Below, piece after piece: positions 1 to 8,207 of a stretch of 38,097 bases of DNA. Position 1 is the first letter of the stretch; every line of letters starts with the position of its first letter. The position numbers and the translations under genes are program-made. Below the pieces are notes generated by a model, which was not told the origin of the DNA, did not search any database, and was given only the letters and a program-made list of their open reading frames with translations. The stretch is from Nocardia alni (GTDB lineage: Bacteria; Actinomycetota; Actinomycetes; Mycobacteriales; Mycobacteriaceae), in the NCBI RefSeq assembly GCF_019038435.1, contig NZ_JAGPOX010000098.1:1-38097 (forward strand), in the 5' to 3' direction.

Positions 1-590
1 GGGCTGGGCTGGGTTGGCTGTTGCCCTGGCGAATACGCTCCGCTGTGTGGTGGTGGTCCGAGTATCCGTTCGCCGCCTCCGGTACCTGTGCGCCAGCTGT
101 TGTGGCGGTCGGCTGAGGTGACTTGGCCCCTCTACCTGTCTCCCGCTGTTGTGGTGTTGGGCCTTGGGCCGACCCGGCTGCGGCTCCGGTGCCTGTGCTG
201 CGATGTGTGGTGGTCGGCTGAGTGGGTCCGGTCGCCGTTTCCGGTGGCGGCTCGGTGCTCGAGTCTGGTCGTTGTGATGGTCGGTTGGGCTGGCCCGGCT
301 GTTGCTGTGGTGCTTTGTGTTGCGATGTGTGGTAGTCGATCGACGGGATTCGGTCGCTGCCTCCGGTGTCTGTGCCTCGCTGTTGTGATGGTGGGACGCC
401 GAATGCCGCGTCGGCGCGGGCCACCGACCTGTCTGGTCTGCCGCCGCTGGGATGTCGGCTGTCGCCTTGGCGTTCGTGTTCCATTGTTGCGATGGCAGCG
501 GGACTGGCCTGCATGTCGGCTCGATGCTTGCGTCTCGCTCTCGTGGTGGTCGGCCGGGCCGACCTGGCGTCTGTGCTGCGTTGTGTAGAG
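1..590. repeat. Degenerate GT-rich repeat region, no gene seen
   Basis: Short motifs recur in diverged form about every 100 bases: a gttgtgatggtcgg-like core followed by ggctggcccggct-like and cctccggtgtctgtgc-like segments (for example near 80-120, 190-240, 260-300, 360-395). Reading frames are open here only because of composition; none gives a recognisable protein or has a ribosome binding site. I read it as an eroded tandem array, less certain than the other arrays in the window. Confidence 0.4.
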
Positions 591-694
591 GTATCAGTGC
601 GCACGGTGCGGAATCCCTCAGCGCGACGGGCATCCCGGTCCACGCGCCCCGGACGCCCCTCAGCGCGGGCTCGGGGCGAGGGGAGCGGATGTGG

Positions 695-733
695 ACGTGG
701 GCCCGCCATGTGGCGGGCCGGGGGATCCCACGT
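695..733. terminator. Nested stem-loop (possible terminator)
   Basis: Arms GGCCCGCC and GGCGGGCC (700-707 and 712-719) close on the tetraloop ATGT. An alternative outer stem ACGTGGG/CCCACGT (695-701, 727-733) encloses it. There is no T tract, which is common in high-GC actinobacteria. The rest of 591-948 shows no gene that I can support. Confidence 0.4.
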
Positions 734-948
734 CGCCGTACCGCTGCCGGCGTCTGCTGTTGTGTGCGTTTCGTACTGGCGCGTACCACCCAATTGTGGT
801 TGATCACGTGTGCCGCCGCTGCCGGTCGTCTGGCGTGTCCGGGAGTCGCGGTGTTCGTCTACAGGGCCGCCCGAGCTCCCGGCGTGTCTACGGCAGAGAG
901 CCAGCTCTGCGTGGGTAATCGCATCCAAGTAACAGCGCCGCGATCACT

Positions 949-1458
949 GTGACATTACAGCGTACTAACGTGTTCTCTGTGCCGAGGAATCCATTACCTG
1001 CCGTCGGTCGTCTGATCGGTCGTAGTCCACTGGTCATGCGGGCCGCGCCCGCCATCATCCGGCTCGAGCGCGGCGTGCGCCGCCTCACCAAGGGCCGCCA
1101 CGGTGTGTTGGATGTGGCGGGTCTTCCGTCGCTCGAATTGACCGTCGCCGGGCGAAAATCCGGTGAGCCGCGCACGGTGTCGCTGATGTACGTTCCGGAG
1201 GGGCCGGACGCCTTCCTGCTCGTCGGCTCCAATTGGGGCCGCCCGCAGCACCCTTCGTGGTCGGCCAACCTCAACGCCGCCGAATACGCCGAACTGCACA
1301 TGCGCGGGGAACATTTCAAGGTCCGCGTCGAACGCCTGACCGGTCCGGACCGCTACCGCGCCTGGCAGCGCGCGATCGCGGTGTGGCCCGGCTACGCCAT
1401 GGAGCAGCGCCTGGCCCCCGGCCGGCCGTTTCGGCTGTTCGAGCTCACCAGGATGTGA
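949..1458 (+). CDS. Nitroreductase / deazaflavin (F420)-dependent oxidoreductase, DDN family
   Basis: A 169-residue protein of the DUF385/DDN split beta-barrel family, whose members reduce quinones or nitro compounds with reduced F420. The family core is plain: AGRKSGEPRTVSLMYVPEG at about residues 67-85, then LLVGSNWGRPQHPSWSANL at about 91-109, the segment that lines the deazaflavin pocket. Length fits the family (about 140-170). The GTG at 949 is the longest start; no clear ribosome binding site precedes it and GTG codons a little downstream are alternatives, so the first 10-15 residues are uncertain. It converges on the stress-protein gene with a 27-base gap. The substrate cannot be told from sequence; an antioxidant or detoxification role is inferred from the family. 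Confidence 0.85.
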   Translation: MTLQRTNVFSVPRNPLPAVGRLIGRSPLVMRAAPAIIRLERGVRRLTKGRHGVLDVAGLPSLELTVAGRKSGEPRTVSLMYVPEGPDAFLLVGSNWGRPQHPSWSANLNAAEYAELHMRGEHFKVRVERLTGPDRYRAWQRAIAVWPGYAMEQRLAPGRPFRLFELTRM

Positions 1459-1485
1459 GCGCCGAGGGCATACCAGCCGACATTT

Positions 1486-1980
1486 TCATGGCACGACAGT
1501 TACCGGCCAGCGCCCGGCTTTGACCAATCTCACCGCCACCGATCCGATCAGCCGGTGACCTGCCTTCTCCGACGCGCCGACGATGACGGCATCGGCCTTC
1601 AGCTCATCGGCGGTCTCGGCCAGTCCGGTATAGGCATCGCCGCGGCGGGTCAGGAATTTCCAGCGAACGGCGTAGACATCCCGGACCTTCTCGCTGTGCT
1701 CGGACAGCGTGCGGGCGATGTCGTCGGCCACCTCCGCGGTGGTGCTCTGCACATCCGCGCCGTACACGGTGGACATCGTCATCAACGGCTGCACGTACAC
1801 GATGGCCAGCAGCGCTCCCTGGCGGCGGGCCAGGCCCCCGGCATAGGCCACCGCCCGCCACGAGGCATCGGATCCGTCCACCCCGGCCATCACCACCCGC
1901 GGTCCGTCGGTGCCCAATTCGAACCCGGACCGCGCGTCCGTCGACCATTCCGGACTTTTCTCCTGCGCCACCGTGCCCAT
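1486..1980 (-). CDS. Universal stress protein (UspA family)
   Basis: A 164-residue single-domain Usp protein. The start VVMAGVDGSDASWRAVAYA carries the family's VDGS loop and GASEKAGHRLIGS near the C-terminus is the ATP-binding G-x2-G-x9-G-(S/T)-like loop, followed by the terminal strand PVTVVP. Nucleotide-binding Usp proteins act in dormancy and stress signalling in the cytoplasm. The frame stays open upstream to 2091, but ATG at 1980 gives the normal family length and leaves room for a divergent promoter region with the gluconokinase gene; the extra upstream residues look non-coding. Confidence is high for the family and moderate for the exact start. Confidence 0.85.
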   Translation of the reverse strand: MGTVAQEKSPEWSTDARSGFELGTDGPRVVMAGVDGSDASWRAVAYAGGLARRQGALLAIVYVQPLMTMSTVYGADVQSTTAEVADDIARTLSEHSEKVRDVYAVRWKFLTRRGDAYTGLAETADELKADAVIVGASEKAGHRLIGSVAVRLVKAGRWPVTVVP

Positions 1981-2140
1981 TTTGCCGCTGTGCCGAATGC
2001 GAGGTTCGAGCGCCCCTGCGACACGAGCTGCCCTGGGCCGTCGAGCCACGACCGGTGAATGCCGTGCGGTCGCGCATCGGAAATTGGTCACCAGCCCAGA
2101 GGGCGGAAGCGCACATCGCCACCCGGGCTACAGTCGGTCA

Positions 2141-2644
2141 ATGGCGAAATATCAGCTACCGGTCGCCGTGATGGGCGTGTCCGGGGTGGGCAAATCCACC
2201 GTCGGTCGTCGGCTCGCGATCACACTCGGCGTAGCGTATGCCGACGGTGACGATCTGCATCCGGCCGCCAATGTGGCGAAGATGTCCGCGGGGATCCCGC
2301 TCGACGACGCGGACCGGGCTCCCTGGCTGGACGCGGTGGGCGCGTGGCTGGCCGAGTACGGCGGCGTGGTGAGCTGCTCGGCGCTCAAGCGCACCTATCG
2401 GGATCGCCTGCGCGCCACCGCCCCCGGTCTGTACTTTATAGAACTGGATGCCTCGCATGAGGAGCTGATGCGCCGAATGACCACGCGCAGCGGCCATTTC
2501 ATGCCCGCGTTGATGCTCGAATCCCAGCTCGCCACCCTCGAACGGCTTGCACCGGACGAGCCCGGGGCCGTCATCGACGCCACCCAGGACATCGAAGTCG
2601 TTGTGCGACAGGCGCTCGCGGTGCTGGAGATCCCGGAGAAGTAA
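2141..2644 (+). CDS. gntK: Gluconokinase
   Basis: A 167-residue thermoresistant-type gluconokinase that phosphorylates D-gluconate to 6-phosphogluconate, feeding the pentose phosphate or Entner-Doudoroff route. The Walker A loop GVSGVGKST is at residues 12-20. The family signature DGDDLHPAANVAKM (about 35-48) followed by GIPLDDADRAPWL (about 51-63) is intact, as are SALKRTYRDRLR and the C-terminal lid region. The frame is open upstream to 1910, but that part is antisense to the stress-protein gene; ATG 2141 gives the canonical N-terminus just before the P-loop strand. No gluconate permease or GntR regulator is adjacent, so it stands alone here. Confidence 0.93.
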   Translation: MAKYQLPVAVMGVSGVGKSTVGRRLAITLGVAYADGDDLHPAANVAKMSAGIPLDDADRAPWLDAVGAWLAEYGGVVSCSALKRTYRDRLRATAPGLYFIELDASHEELMRRMTTRSGHFMPALMLESQLATLERLAPDEPGAVIDATQDIEVVVRQALAVLEIPEK

Positions 2645-2808
2645 CGCCCGGCATGCTTGTGCGCCCGTGCCCCTTTCTCATGGAGGGATGCAATCGGCAC
2701 GATTCGATAGCCGGTGACGTCGGTCGACAGCATGCCGAGACGACAATCCGCTCGAGCGACCCGGATGCCAACGGTCGACGCTGGGACGTATCCGGCACAC
2801 CGACAGCC

Positions 2809-2846
2809 GGAATCCACCGTCACCGATTGCAGAACAGGTGGATTCC
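2809..2846. terminator. Perfect 10-bp inverted repeat between convergent genes
   Basis: Arms GGAATCCACC (2809-2818) and GGTGGATTCC (2837-2846) are exactly complementary with an 18-base loop. It lies between the ends of the convergent gluconokinase and dienelactone-hydrolase genes, so a bidirectional terminator is the simplest reading. No T tract is present. The rest of 2645-2884 has no visible gene. Confidence 0.5.
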
Positions 2847-2884
2847 TGCCAACGTCCGCGAGATTGACGGAGCCGCTCCAGCGC

Positions 2885-3799
2885 TCAGCCGAGATATTTT
2901 GCGTACCAAGCTGTTACGCGCTTCCATGCCTCCGCGGCATCGGTCGCGTTGTACCGAGCTCCGGTGTCGTTGAAGAAGGCGTGGTCGGCCCCGGGAGCGA
3001 TGTAGACCTCGTGCGTCAGCCCGGCCTGCCGCATGGCCGCCTCCGCCGCGGGTCGGGTCGCTCCGACACGCGCATCCTGACCGCCATAGATCGCCAGGAC
3101 CGCGGCCTTGGTCCCGGACAGGTTGCCGCCCTGCGGGAACGGCCCGTAGAACGGCGTGGCCGCGGCGACATTCGGCGTGCCCGCGGTGAGCATCATCCAG
3201 GTGAGTCCGCCGCCGAAGCAGAATCCGGTGACGCCCAGCTTCTTGTCCGGCACGCGCCGCCCCAGCTCCGTGAACCCGGCCTGCAGATCCGCGACGAAAC
3301 GGTCCTGCGGGATCTTGGCCAGCGCCGCAGTCGCCGCCGCGGGCTCGGAAAACGTTGCGGTGCCGCCCTCCTCGGAAAGCAGGTCGACCGCGAGGGCGCT
3401 GTAGCCGATCCCGGCGAAGCGTCCGGTGACCGAGCGGATGAAGTCGGTGAGCCCGGTGTTCTCATGGATCACCAGCACGCCGCCACGCGGCGAGGGTGCG
3501 GCCGACCAGGCTGCCCGCAGCGTGCGCCCCTGCGGTCCGGGAAAGGTGATCGGGGTGGACGCCAGCGCGCCGGCCGTGCCGGGCGGGCCGGCGGCCGGGG
3601 CCGCGGACGACGCGGTGGCCGTGGTCGAATGTGCCTGGCTGGAACTCTGATTCGACGAACAGGCGGCCAGCAGCGCCGACGCCGCGGCGGCGCCCAGTCC
3701 CACCATGCCCAGCCGGCGCAGGGCCTCACGCCGATCGAGGATGCCGTCAGCGTGGTCGGTCGCGATCTCCTCGGCGATGTACTGCTGCAAAGGCGTCAT
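2885..3799 (-). CDS. Dienelactone hydrolase family lipoprotein
   Basis: A 304-residue alpha/beta hydrolase of the dienelactone hydrolase family. The N-terminus has a twin-arginine-like stretch (RREALRRLGMVG, about 23-34), a hydrophobic core and a lipobox LLAAC with lipid-acceptor Cys47, so it is probably exported and membrane-anchored. A low-complexity linker (about 50-80) precedes the enzyme domain. Catalytic features are visible: Glu113 in IHENTGL, nucleophile Cys194 in GFCFGGG, Asp242 in GGQDARVG and His273 in GADHAFFND. The frame runs far upstream to 5314 antisense to amtB; that part is a shadow, and ATG 3799 is the start that gives the export signal. The natural substrate is unknown; aromatic lactones are only one possibility for this family. 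Confidence 0.9.
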   Translation of the reverse strand: MTPLQQYIAEEIATDHADGILDRREALRRLGMVGLGAAAASALLAACSSNQSSSQAHSTTATASSAAPAAGPPGTAGALASTPITFPGPQGRTLRAAWSAAPSPRGGVLVIHENTGLTDFIRSVTGRFAGIGYSALAVDLLSEEGGTATFSEPAAATAALAKIPQDRFVADLQAGFTELGRRVPDKKLGVTGFCFGGGLTWMMLTAGTPNVAAATPFYGPFPQGGNLSGTKAAVLAIYGGQDARVGATRPAAEAAMRQAGLTHEVYIAPGADHAFFNDTGARYNATDAAEAWKRVTAWYAKYLG

Positions 3800-3886
3800 G
3801 TGCACACACCCTAGCGGTGTCGGTAGGCGGCGGGCAGGCCTCCGATCGGCCATTGAAACACGAGTGTCGGGCGGGTCGATTGCACG

Positions 3887-3904
3887 CCGAGCAAGCGTGC
3901 TCGG
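3887..3904. other. Stem-loop in the dlh-amtB intergenic region
   Basis: CCGAGCA (3887-3893) pairs with TGCTCGG (3898-3904) across the loop AGCG. It sits near the start of the 486-base divergent space 3800-4285 between the hydrolase and amtB. No small gene is convincing in that space. Confidence 0.35.
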
Positions 3905-4145
3905 GCGACCGATACGGACGGTCGGCCCCGGCGCTGTCGGCAGTGGTGATTCCCGGCGCCGGGGAAGCCGGAGATGCCGGCACTCCGGAGAGGGGAATCG
4001 TTGTGAATGGGGTCGTCGGCGGGACGAAAGCCGCTTGTGTACTATTGCGCGGACTGGCATAGGCGATCTTGAAATACCGTGGATGATCTTGAAACACAGC
4101 GTTTTTCGCGTCGCCACGCGGGGAGACATCCAGTTTTTACTTGGC

Positions 4146-4161
4146 ATAACCTCACCGAAAC
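4146..4161 (+). promoter_or_regulatory. GlnR-like operator upstream of amtB
   Basis: The sequence ATAAC-n6-GAAAC (4146-4150 and 4157-4161) matches the actinobacterial GlnR box (AC-n9-AC type, gTnAC-n6-GaAAC) and lies about 125 bases upstream of the amtB start. GlnR is the known activator of amt genes under nitrogen limitation in Mycobacterium and Streptomyces. Only one half-site pair is good here; the second pair expected in strong sites is not evident. Confidence 0.5.
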
Positions 4162-4285
4162 GTGATCTAGCGAGACTTTTCTCACCGTTTGTGACGCGGC
4201 ACACGTGCGGCATCCAGGCGTGAGAAAGATCCAGGGTCGGCCCCATCGCGAGCCTGCCCCAGCTTCGGCAGAGAGGGCGCCGAAC

Positions 4286-5725
4286 ATGATTCCCTATCAT
4301 GATTGGCTCAACCCCGGCGATAACGCGTGGCAGCTGGTGGCCGCCACGCTCGTCGGATTGATGAGTATCCCAGGTATCGCAATCCTGTACGGCGGTCTGG
4401 TCCAGAAGAAATGGGCCGTCAATACCATGCTGATGGCCTTCACCGGGTTTTCCCTGGTACTGGTGGTGTGGGTGCTGTGGGTGTTCAAGATGGGCTTCGG
4501 CGAGCCGCTGAAGCTGGGGCCGGGCATTCTGCGGGCGGCCGTCGGCGTACCGCACACCATCCTGGGCAGTAACAATCAGAATCAGGCGTTGATCCCGTTG
4601 GTCGACGGGGCCATGCCGAAGTTCCGGTTCAGCGAAACCACCTTGGCCTACTTCCAATTCGTGTTCGCCGGCATCACGCCGCTGCTGTTCCTGGGCAGCG
4701 TGATCGGGCGGATCAACTTCAAGGTGTGGCTGCTGTTCGTGCCGCTGTGGTCGACATTCGCGTACGGCGTCAACGCCTTTCTGCTGTGGGGCGGTGGCTG
4801 GTGGTCGCAGATGGGTGCGCTGGACTACTCCGGTGGTTACGTGATCCATTTGGCCGCAGGAACTTCCGGCTTCGTGGCGGCAGCGGTGATCGGCCCTCGG
4901 CTGGCCCGCGACCGAGAACGCGCGGTACCCAACAACCTGCCCATGGCCGCGGCCGGTGCGGGGATCCTGTGGCTGGGCTGGAACGGCTTCAACGGTGGCG
5001 ATATGTACTTCTCCGGGGCGAACGCCTCGGAGGCGGTGATCAACACCAACCTCGCCACGGCGGTCGCCCTGCTCACCTGGGTGATCTGGGATCTGCTCGG
5101 TGGACCCCAGCGCAAGCCGACGTTCCTCGGCGCGATCAACGGCATGATCGTCGGCCTGGTCGCGATCACCCCGGCAGCCGGTTTCGTGAACAGCTTCAGC
5201 GCCATGGTGATCGGCGCGATCGCCTCGTCGCTGGTGTGGCTGTCGTGGAACAAGCTGGGCCGCACCCGGTTGTTCAAGAAGGTCGACGACACGCTGGGTG
5301 TGTTCCACACCCACGGCGTGGCAGGCCTGGTGGGCGGTCTGCTGGTCGGTGTGCTGGCCGACCCGAAAATCCTTGTGTACCTGGGTAATGGCAAGGACGT
5401 ATCGGATGTGTCATACGGTGGCTGGCTCTACGGCCATCACCCGAAGTTGCTCCTGTGGCAGCTCGGGGCCGCGGCAACGATCATCGTGTGGGATGCGTTC
5501 GTCACGTTCGTGCTGCTGAGGTTCTTGGGTCTGTTCATGAAACTGCGAATGGACGACGCCGCGCTCGAAATCGGTGATATCGCAGCTCATGACGAGGAGG
5601 CATATCCGGACGAGGGTCTGATCGCCACTCACGCCATGGCCGCGCGATCAACCGACAACGGCAGTGCGCCGGTGCCGAAACCCGGCAAAACCGAAGAACC
5701 TGAGCCGTTGGGTAGTGCTGAATAG
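4286..5725 (+). CDS. amtB: Ammonium transporter AmtB
   Basis: A 479-residue Amt/Rh channel that moves ammonium across the inner membrane. By motif alignment to E. coli AmtB it keeps the outer gate region FAGITP (Phe127), Asp180 in DYSGG, the first pore His188 in GGYVIHLAAG and the second pore His343 in HTHGVAGL, together with WNGFNGGD. Eleven transmembrane helices fit the hydrophobic pattern. A long hydrophilic C-terminal tail after GLFMKLRMDDAALEIGD (about residue 420 on) is typical of actinobacterial Amt. ATG 4286 is chosen over the upstream in-frame codon because gagaggg lies just before it and MIPYHDWLNPGDNAW is the expected N-terminus. Unlike the usual amtB-glnK-glnD operon, no glnK or glnD follows. 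The stop codon lies inside the first unit of the tandem array that follows, so the array abuts or has altered the C-terminus. Confidence 0.95.
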   Translation: MIPYHDWLNPGDNAWQLVAATLVGLMSIPGIAILYGGLVQKKWAVNTMLMAFTGFSLVLVVWVLWVFKMGFGEPLKLGPGILRAAVGVPHTILGSNNQNQALIPLVDGAMPKFRFSETTLAYFQFVFAGITPLLFLGSVIGRINFKVWLLFVPLWSTFAYGVNAFLLWGGGWWSQMGALDYSGGYVIHLAAGTSGFVAAAVIGPRLARDRERAVPNNLPMAAAGAGILWLGWNGFNGGDMYFSGANASEAVINTNLATAVALLTWVIWDLLGGPQRKPTFLGAINGMIVGLVAITPAAGFVNSFSAMVIGAIASSLVWLSWNKLGRTRLFKKVDDTLGVFHTHGVAGLVGGLLVGVLADPKILVYLGNGKDVSDVSYGGWLYGHHPKLLLWQLGAAATIIVWDAFVTFVLLRFLGLFMKLRMDDAALEIGDIAAHDEEAYPDEGLIATHAMAARSTDNGSAPVPKPGKTEEPEPLGSAE

Positions 5726-6206
5726 AGCGGCTGGGTTCGCGGCGTTGGCGGTTGGTATGCCGGGGTGCTCGAGCGGGGTGTTGCTGAATAGCGGCGGGCT
5801 CTCCGGTGTGGGTGGTTGGTATGCCGGGGTGCTCGAGTGGGTTGTCGGCGAATAGCGGCTGGGTTCCCGGTGCGGGTGGTTGGCACGCCGGGTTGTTCGA
5901 GCGGGGTGTTGCTGAATAGCGGCGGGCTCTCCGGTGTGGGTGGTTGGTAAGCCGGGGAGCTCGAGCGGGTGGGTGGTATGCCGGGGTGCTCGAGTGGGTT
6001 GTTGGGTGAACAGCGGCTGGGTTCTCGGTGCGGGTGGTTGGTATGCCCGGTTGTTCGAGCGGGTTGTGGCTGAATAGCGGCCGGCTCTCCGGTGTGACAG
6101 CGGTCGGCTCTCCGGCGTGGGTGATTAGCACGCCGGGGTGCTCGAGCGGCTTGTGGCTGAATAGAGCGGCTGAGTCCCTGGCGTCGGCCGTCGGCATCCC
6201 GGGTGG
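5716..6206. repeat. Tandem array of about seven ~65-bp units
   Basis: Units begin gctgaatagcgg and carry the cores ggtgtgggtggttggtatg and gccggggtgctcgagcggg. Starts are near 5716, 5782, 5848, 5910, 6007, 6070 and 6157; unit four is followed by a truncated half-copy (5972-6006) and unit six has an internal duplication. The palindrome GCTCGAGC recurs. Neighbouring units alternate between slightly different variants, as in unequal crossover. Long minus-strand frames across it are translated repeats, not genes. It fills the whole amtB-marR gap. Confidence 0.85.
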
Positions 6207-6283
6207 GTTCAACCCGGGGTGTCACCTCGGCAAGCTGCCGGCCGGAGTCCTCGATAGCGGACTGCCCTTCGGCGCAGTGGATT

Positions 6284-6700
6284 TCAGCGGTCCAGCTTGC
6301 GCAACAACTCCCGCAGCGTCATCAGCTCTGTGTCAGCCAGCGCCGCAAAGGGTTCCGGCGCGGGGTCGTGGGTTGCCAGCGCATCCGTGAGGGTCTCCAG
6401 CCCGAGCGCCGTGATACTCACCATCTTCGAGCGCCGGTTCTCCGGATCCACTGTGCGCAAAACGAACCCGCGCTCCTCGAGATCGTTCACCGCGACCGTC
6501 GCGGCGGGCGGGTCCATCGCGGCGGCGGCGGCGAGTTCCTTGAGCGGCAGCGCGCCCGACCGCAGCGTCCGCAGGATCTTCACCCGGCTGAACGGCAGCC
6601 CGGTGCGCTCGGTGATCCGGCGTTTCCACAGATCGCGGGTGCCGACGACGTGCAGCATCAGCTGCCACACCTCGTCGGGCGTCGGGATCTCATCGGGCAT
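6284..6700 (-). CDS. MarR family transcriptional regulator
   Basis: A 138-residue winged-helix regulator. The recognition-helix region LKELAAAAAMDPPAATVAVNDL at about 53-74 and the wing ERGFVLRTVDPENRRSKMVSIT at about 75-96, with the DxRxR-like segment DPENRRSK, are standard MarR features, and the length is typical. Its start overlaps the end of the exporter gene by 11 bases, so the two are translationally coupled on one transcript. By family behaviour it should repress the exporter until a ligand binds; candidate operators lie at the exporter promoter (8056-8087). The ligand is unknown. Confidence 0.9.
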   Translation of the reverse strand: MPDEIPTPDEVWQLMLHVVGTRDLWKRRITERTGLPFSRVKILRTLRSGALPLKELAAAAAMDPPAATVAVNDLEERGFVLRTVDPENRRSKMVSITALGLETLTDALATHDPAPEPFAALADTELMTLRELLRKLDR

Positions 6701-8066
6701 GCTGGGGAACCTTTTCGTCGAACAGATGCGCGACGCTGTCCCGGGACCGTTCGGCCCACGGGGTGTTGGCGGCGATGCCGAGCACGATCACGCCGACCGA
6801 GAAGACGCACAGTAACGACCACAGATTCGCACCGCTCAGCAGTCCGCACAAGGCCACGCCGAGACTTATCCCTAGTTGCCTGCTGGTGGAGGCCACCGCG
6901 GAGGCCGCGCCCGCTCGATCCAGCGGCATTCCGCTGACCGCGGCGGTGGTGATCGGCGTGTTCACGGTGCCGAAGCCGATGCCGAACGCGGCGAAGATCA
7001 CCGCCACCACCCAGATCGGGGTATCGGCCCGCAGGAAGGTCATCCCGATCGTGGCGAGCGCCTCCATCGTGCCCGCGACGATCAGCGGCAGGCGGGTGCC
7101 GTATCGCCCGACGAGCCGCCCCGAGATCGGTGAGCAGATCAGCATGCCCAGCGCCATCGGCAGATACAGCAGACCGGTGTGCACGGCCGTGTAGTGCCGC
7201 GTCCCTTGCAGATAGATCGAGGCGCTGAACAGGAACGCGCCCAGCACCGCACAGCTGAACACCGCGACGAGCGTGCCGGAGGCGAAAGGCACGCTACGGA
7301 AGAAGCGCAGGTCGATGAACGGCGAGCGGTGTCGCAACTCGACGTAGCAGAACGCCGCGAGCGCGAGCGCGGTTACCACGAACACCGCCGGCTTGTGCTC
7401 GATCAGGCCGAAGACCAGGGTGAACATCACCGCGATGGCCAGCACCTGGCCGACCGGGTCGATGCCGCGCGCCCGCCCGGACTTGGATTCGGGCACGAAG
7501 ATCGTCGTGAGGACCAGCGCCGCCGCGCAGATCGGCAGATTGATCCAGAACACCGACTTCCAGCCGAGCGAGTCGATGAGCAGCCCGCCGACCATCGGTC
7601 CCAGGGCCGTGGAGATGCCGACCACCGCACCCCACACGCCGACCGCGCGGGCGCGTTCCATGCGGTTGGTGAATACGGTGGTGATGATCGACATGGCGAT
7701 CGGGTTGAGCATCGATCCGCCGATCGCCTGCACGAACCGCGCGCCGATCAGGACGTCCACCGACGGCGCGAGGCTGCACAGCAGCGAGCCGGCGGCGAAG
7801 ATGATGAGCCCGATGCGGAACATGCGCTTGCGCCCGAACCGATCGGCGGTGGCGCCCGAGAGCATCAGCAGGCTGGCCAGTGTGAGGGTGTAGATATCGA
7901 TGATCCACTGCATCCGGGCCAGCGGCGCGTGCATCTCGAGACGAATCGACGGGATCGCGACGTTCACGATCGTCGAGTCCATCGAGGAGATCAGCAGGCT
8001 GAGACAGCAGGTGACCAGAATGATCGTCTTCCTGCGCGCGCTCATACCCTCGACAGTTGTATCCAT
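6690..8066 (-). CDS. MFS drug-exporter-like transporter (DHA2 / EmrB-QacA type)
   Basis: A 458-residue multi-helix major facilitator protein. Motif D1-like SSMDSTIVNVAIPSI is at about 27-41, motif A GATADRFGRKRM at about 71-82, and the antiporter motif C region GAVVGISTALGPMVGGLL at about 145-162. These features mark proton-driven drug/H+ antiporters with 14 helices; length fits. Two starts compete. ATG 8066 sits 6 bases after a CACAAT -10-like element with TTGAAA 18 bases further up, which suits a leaderless transcript. ATG 8045 gives MSARRK, with GAGGG very close in front. It is coupled to the MarR gene downstream. The substrate is unknown. Confidence 0.9.
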   Translation of the reverse strand: MDTTVEGMSARRKTIILVTCCLSLLISSMDSTIVNVAIPSIRLEMHAPLARMQWIIDIYTLTLASLLMLSGATADRFGRKRMFRIGLIIFAAGSLLCSLAPSVDVLIGARFVQAIGGSMLNPIAMSIITTVFTNRMERARAVGVWGAVVGISTALGPMVGGLLIDSLGWKSVFWINLPICAAALVLTTIFVPESKSGRARGIDPVGQVLAIAVMFTLVFGLIEHKPAVFVVTALALAAFCYVELRHRSPFIDLRFFRSVPFASGTLVAVFSCAVLGAFLFSASIYLQGTRHYTAVHTGLLYLPMALGMLICSPISGRLVGRYGTRLPLIVAGTMEALATIGMTFLRADTPIWVVAVIFAAFGIGFGTVNTPITTAAVSGMPLDRAGAASAVASTSRQLGISLGVALCGLLSGANLWSLLCVFSVGVIVLGIAANTPWAERSRDSVAHLFDEKVPQHAR

Positions 8067-8087
8067 ACAACGATTGTGAAACTACAA
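8056..8087 (-). promoter_or_regulatory. Exporter promoter with two MarR-type operators
   Basis: A perfect palindrome GTTGTATCCATACAAC (8056-8071) overlaps the exporter ATG at 8066. A second imperfect one, TTGT-n6-ACAA (8074-8087), overlaps the likely -10. Read on the minus strand: -35-like TTGAAA, 18 bases, CACAAT, 6 bases, ATG. TTGT/ACAA inverted repeats are typical MarR-family sites, so autorepression of the coupled exporter-marR operon is inferred. Confidence 0.6.
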
Positions 8088-8207
8088 CAGTTCCATTTTC
8101 AAGAGTAGTTGCACTGAATCACACCCATCGCACGTCGTGGGGCCTCCTTCCCACCGCATCACACTGCGGTCGGCGGTGAGACTGCTCACGCGGTAGCGTG
8201 GCGAGCC

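Noticed and set aside
88..952. Several overlapping plus-strand frames at the window start
   Set aside because: Cys/Arg/Trp-rich low-complexity translations without start signals, within a degenerate repeat.
2885..5314. 809-codon minus-strand frame extending the dienelactone hydrolase gene
   Set aside because: Everything upstream of 3799 is antisense to amtB and the intergenic space; the export signal begins at 3799.
5535..6212. Long minus-strand frame of 225 codons with repeated PLEHPGIPTT-type peptides
   Set aside because: It is the translated tandem array plus antisense amtB; no ribosome site and no known protein.
7179..8108. 309-codon plus-strand frame
   Set aside because: Antisense of the MFS gene; composition is Arg/Asp/Glu/Gln-rich as expected of a shadow of hydrophobic codons.
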